64,000 nucleotides of DNA from Macrobrachium rosenbergii. Its lineage: Eukaryota > Arthropoda > Malacostraca > Decapoda > Palaemonidae. The DNA lies in contig NC_089755.1 of assembly GCF_040412425.1 (NCBI RefSeq), positions 49,742,798 to 49,806,797 on the forward strand, written 5' to 3'. The notes under the pieces are model-generated. The model made no database searches. It was not told where the DNA came from and saw only the letters and a list, made by a program, of their open reading frames with translations. Positions 63,335 through 64,000 of the stretch are shown in pieces (position 1 is the stretch's first letter; each line of letters opens with the position of its first letter). A program made the position numbers and the translations under genes.

Positions 63335-64000
63335 TAGGATGTAACTTTTGATACATCTATGTAAGATGTCACAAATGATCCGTCTGTGTAAGATGTAATT
63401 ACTGCTACATCTTTGTAAGATGTAACTGTTGATACATCCATGTAAGATGTCACTAATGATACATCTAGGTAAGATGTAACTGTTGATACATCCATGTAAT
63501 GGTAACTATTGATACATCCACGTAAGATGTAACTATTGATACATCCGTGTAAGTTGTAACTATTGATGCATCCATGTAAGATGTAACTATTGATACATCT
63601 GTGTAAGATGTAACTATTGATACATCTTTGTAAGGTGTAAGTATTAATACATCTATGTAAGATGTAACTACTGATACATCTTTGTAAGATGCAATGATTG
63701 ATACATCTATGTAAGATGTCACTAATGATACATCCATGGAAGCCGTAACTGTTGATACATCTAGGTAAGATGTCACTACTGATACATCTTTGTAAGATGT
63801 AACTGTTGATACATCTAGGTAAGATGTCACTACTGATACATCTTTGTAAGATGTAACTGTTGATACATCCATGTAAGACGAAACTACTGATACATCCATG
63901 TAAGATGTAACTATTGATACATCTATGTAAGATGTAACTATTGATACATCTTTGTAAGATGTAACTATTAACACATCTATGGAAGATGTCACTAATGATA
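63335..64000. repeat. 27-bp dyad-bearing satellite, about 24 units, running off the window
   Basis: The unit contains GATACATCTATGTAAGATGT plus AACTATT. TACATCT and AGATGTA form a 7-bp inverted pair around a 5-nt centre. The 27-bp unit keeps the - strand open for at least 175 codons (TSYMDVSIV nonapeptide repeats) up to the right edge. I treat that ORF as a consequence of the unit length unless transcription is shown. Confidence 0.9.

Overview
The window looks like intergenic and intronic DNA from a decapod crustacean (shrimp, prawn or crayfish type). This rests on gene style (spliced exons with GT/AG borders, canonical poly(A) signals), the extreme density of long (AG)n, (TA)n, (CA)n and (AAT)n arrays, and interspersed repeats of a kind I associate with decapods. 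The species cannot be fixed from the sequence alone.

Protein-coding content is sparse. The one confidently recognised gene is on the + strand at 56203-58424: a DUF2236 / mpaB-type haem oxygenase-like protein. Three exons join in phase to give a 464-residue protein, followed by an AATAAA signal at 58703. A second good gene candidate is a basic, lysine-rich coding exon on the - strand at 2600-3183, with an in-frame stop before its ATG and a perfect CAG|GTAAGT donor; its family is not recognised and its other exons were not located. Weak candidates are a possible small spliced transcript (about 27.5-30.3 kb), a possible 5' exon ending at 46792, and a short - strand ORF at 61111-61311.

Most recognisable sequence is transposon debris. 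It includes Penelope-like element (PLE) remnants (RT piece at 17.0-17.5 kb on -, GIY-YIG endonuclease piece at 19.9-20.3 kb on +), five LINE 3'-end fragments (8.05, 10.05, 32.5, 41.6 and 62.5 kb), a tRNA-derived SINE family (14.7, 33.0, 34.4 kb, with fragments at 35.95 and 59.4 kb), a second tRNA-like SINE at 52.1 kb, a four-copy unclassified repeat family (2.0, 32.2, 51.4, 54.6 kb) and a two-copy foldback family ending in a GCGCCGAAG hairpin (33.7 and 50.7 kb).

Structurally the strongest signals are inverted repeats: a giant one with arms of about 1.1-1.2 kb at 18.6-21.8 kb enclosing the PLE endonuclease remnant, two foldback elements side by side at 3.4-4.6 kb, a pair of related TA-flanked hairpins at 9.65 and 60.4 kb, and others at 36.8 and 48.6 kb. 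Tandem arrays include a 31-bp satellite with CCAAT/octamer motifs (25.4-26.2 kb), a 27-bp dyad-bearing satellite running off the right edge (63.3-64.0 kb), an 18-bp G-rich minisatellite (28.85 kb), a 40-bp repeat (23.4 kb) and a 1-kb GTTTAGTG-type array (43.4-44.4 kb).

There is no operon, CRISPR array, rRNA or clear functional tRNA gene. I found no convincing new multi-gene system. The most interesting items are the mpaB-like oxygenase gene with an overlapping upstream ORF, and the architecture of the giant inverted repeat.
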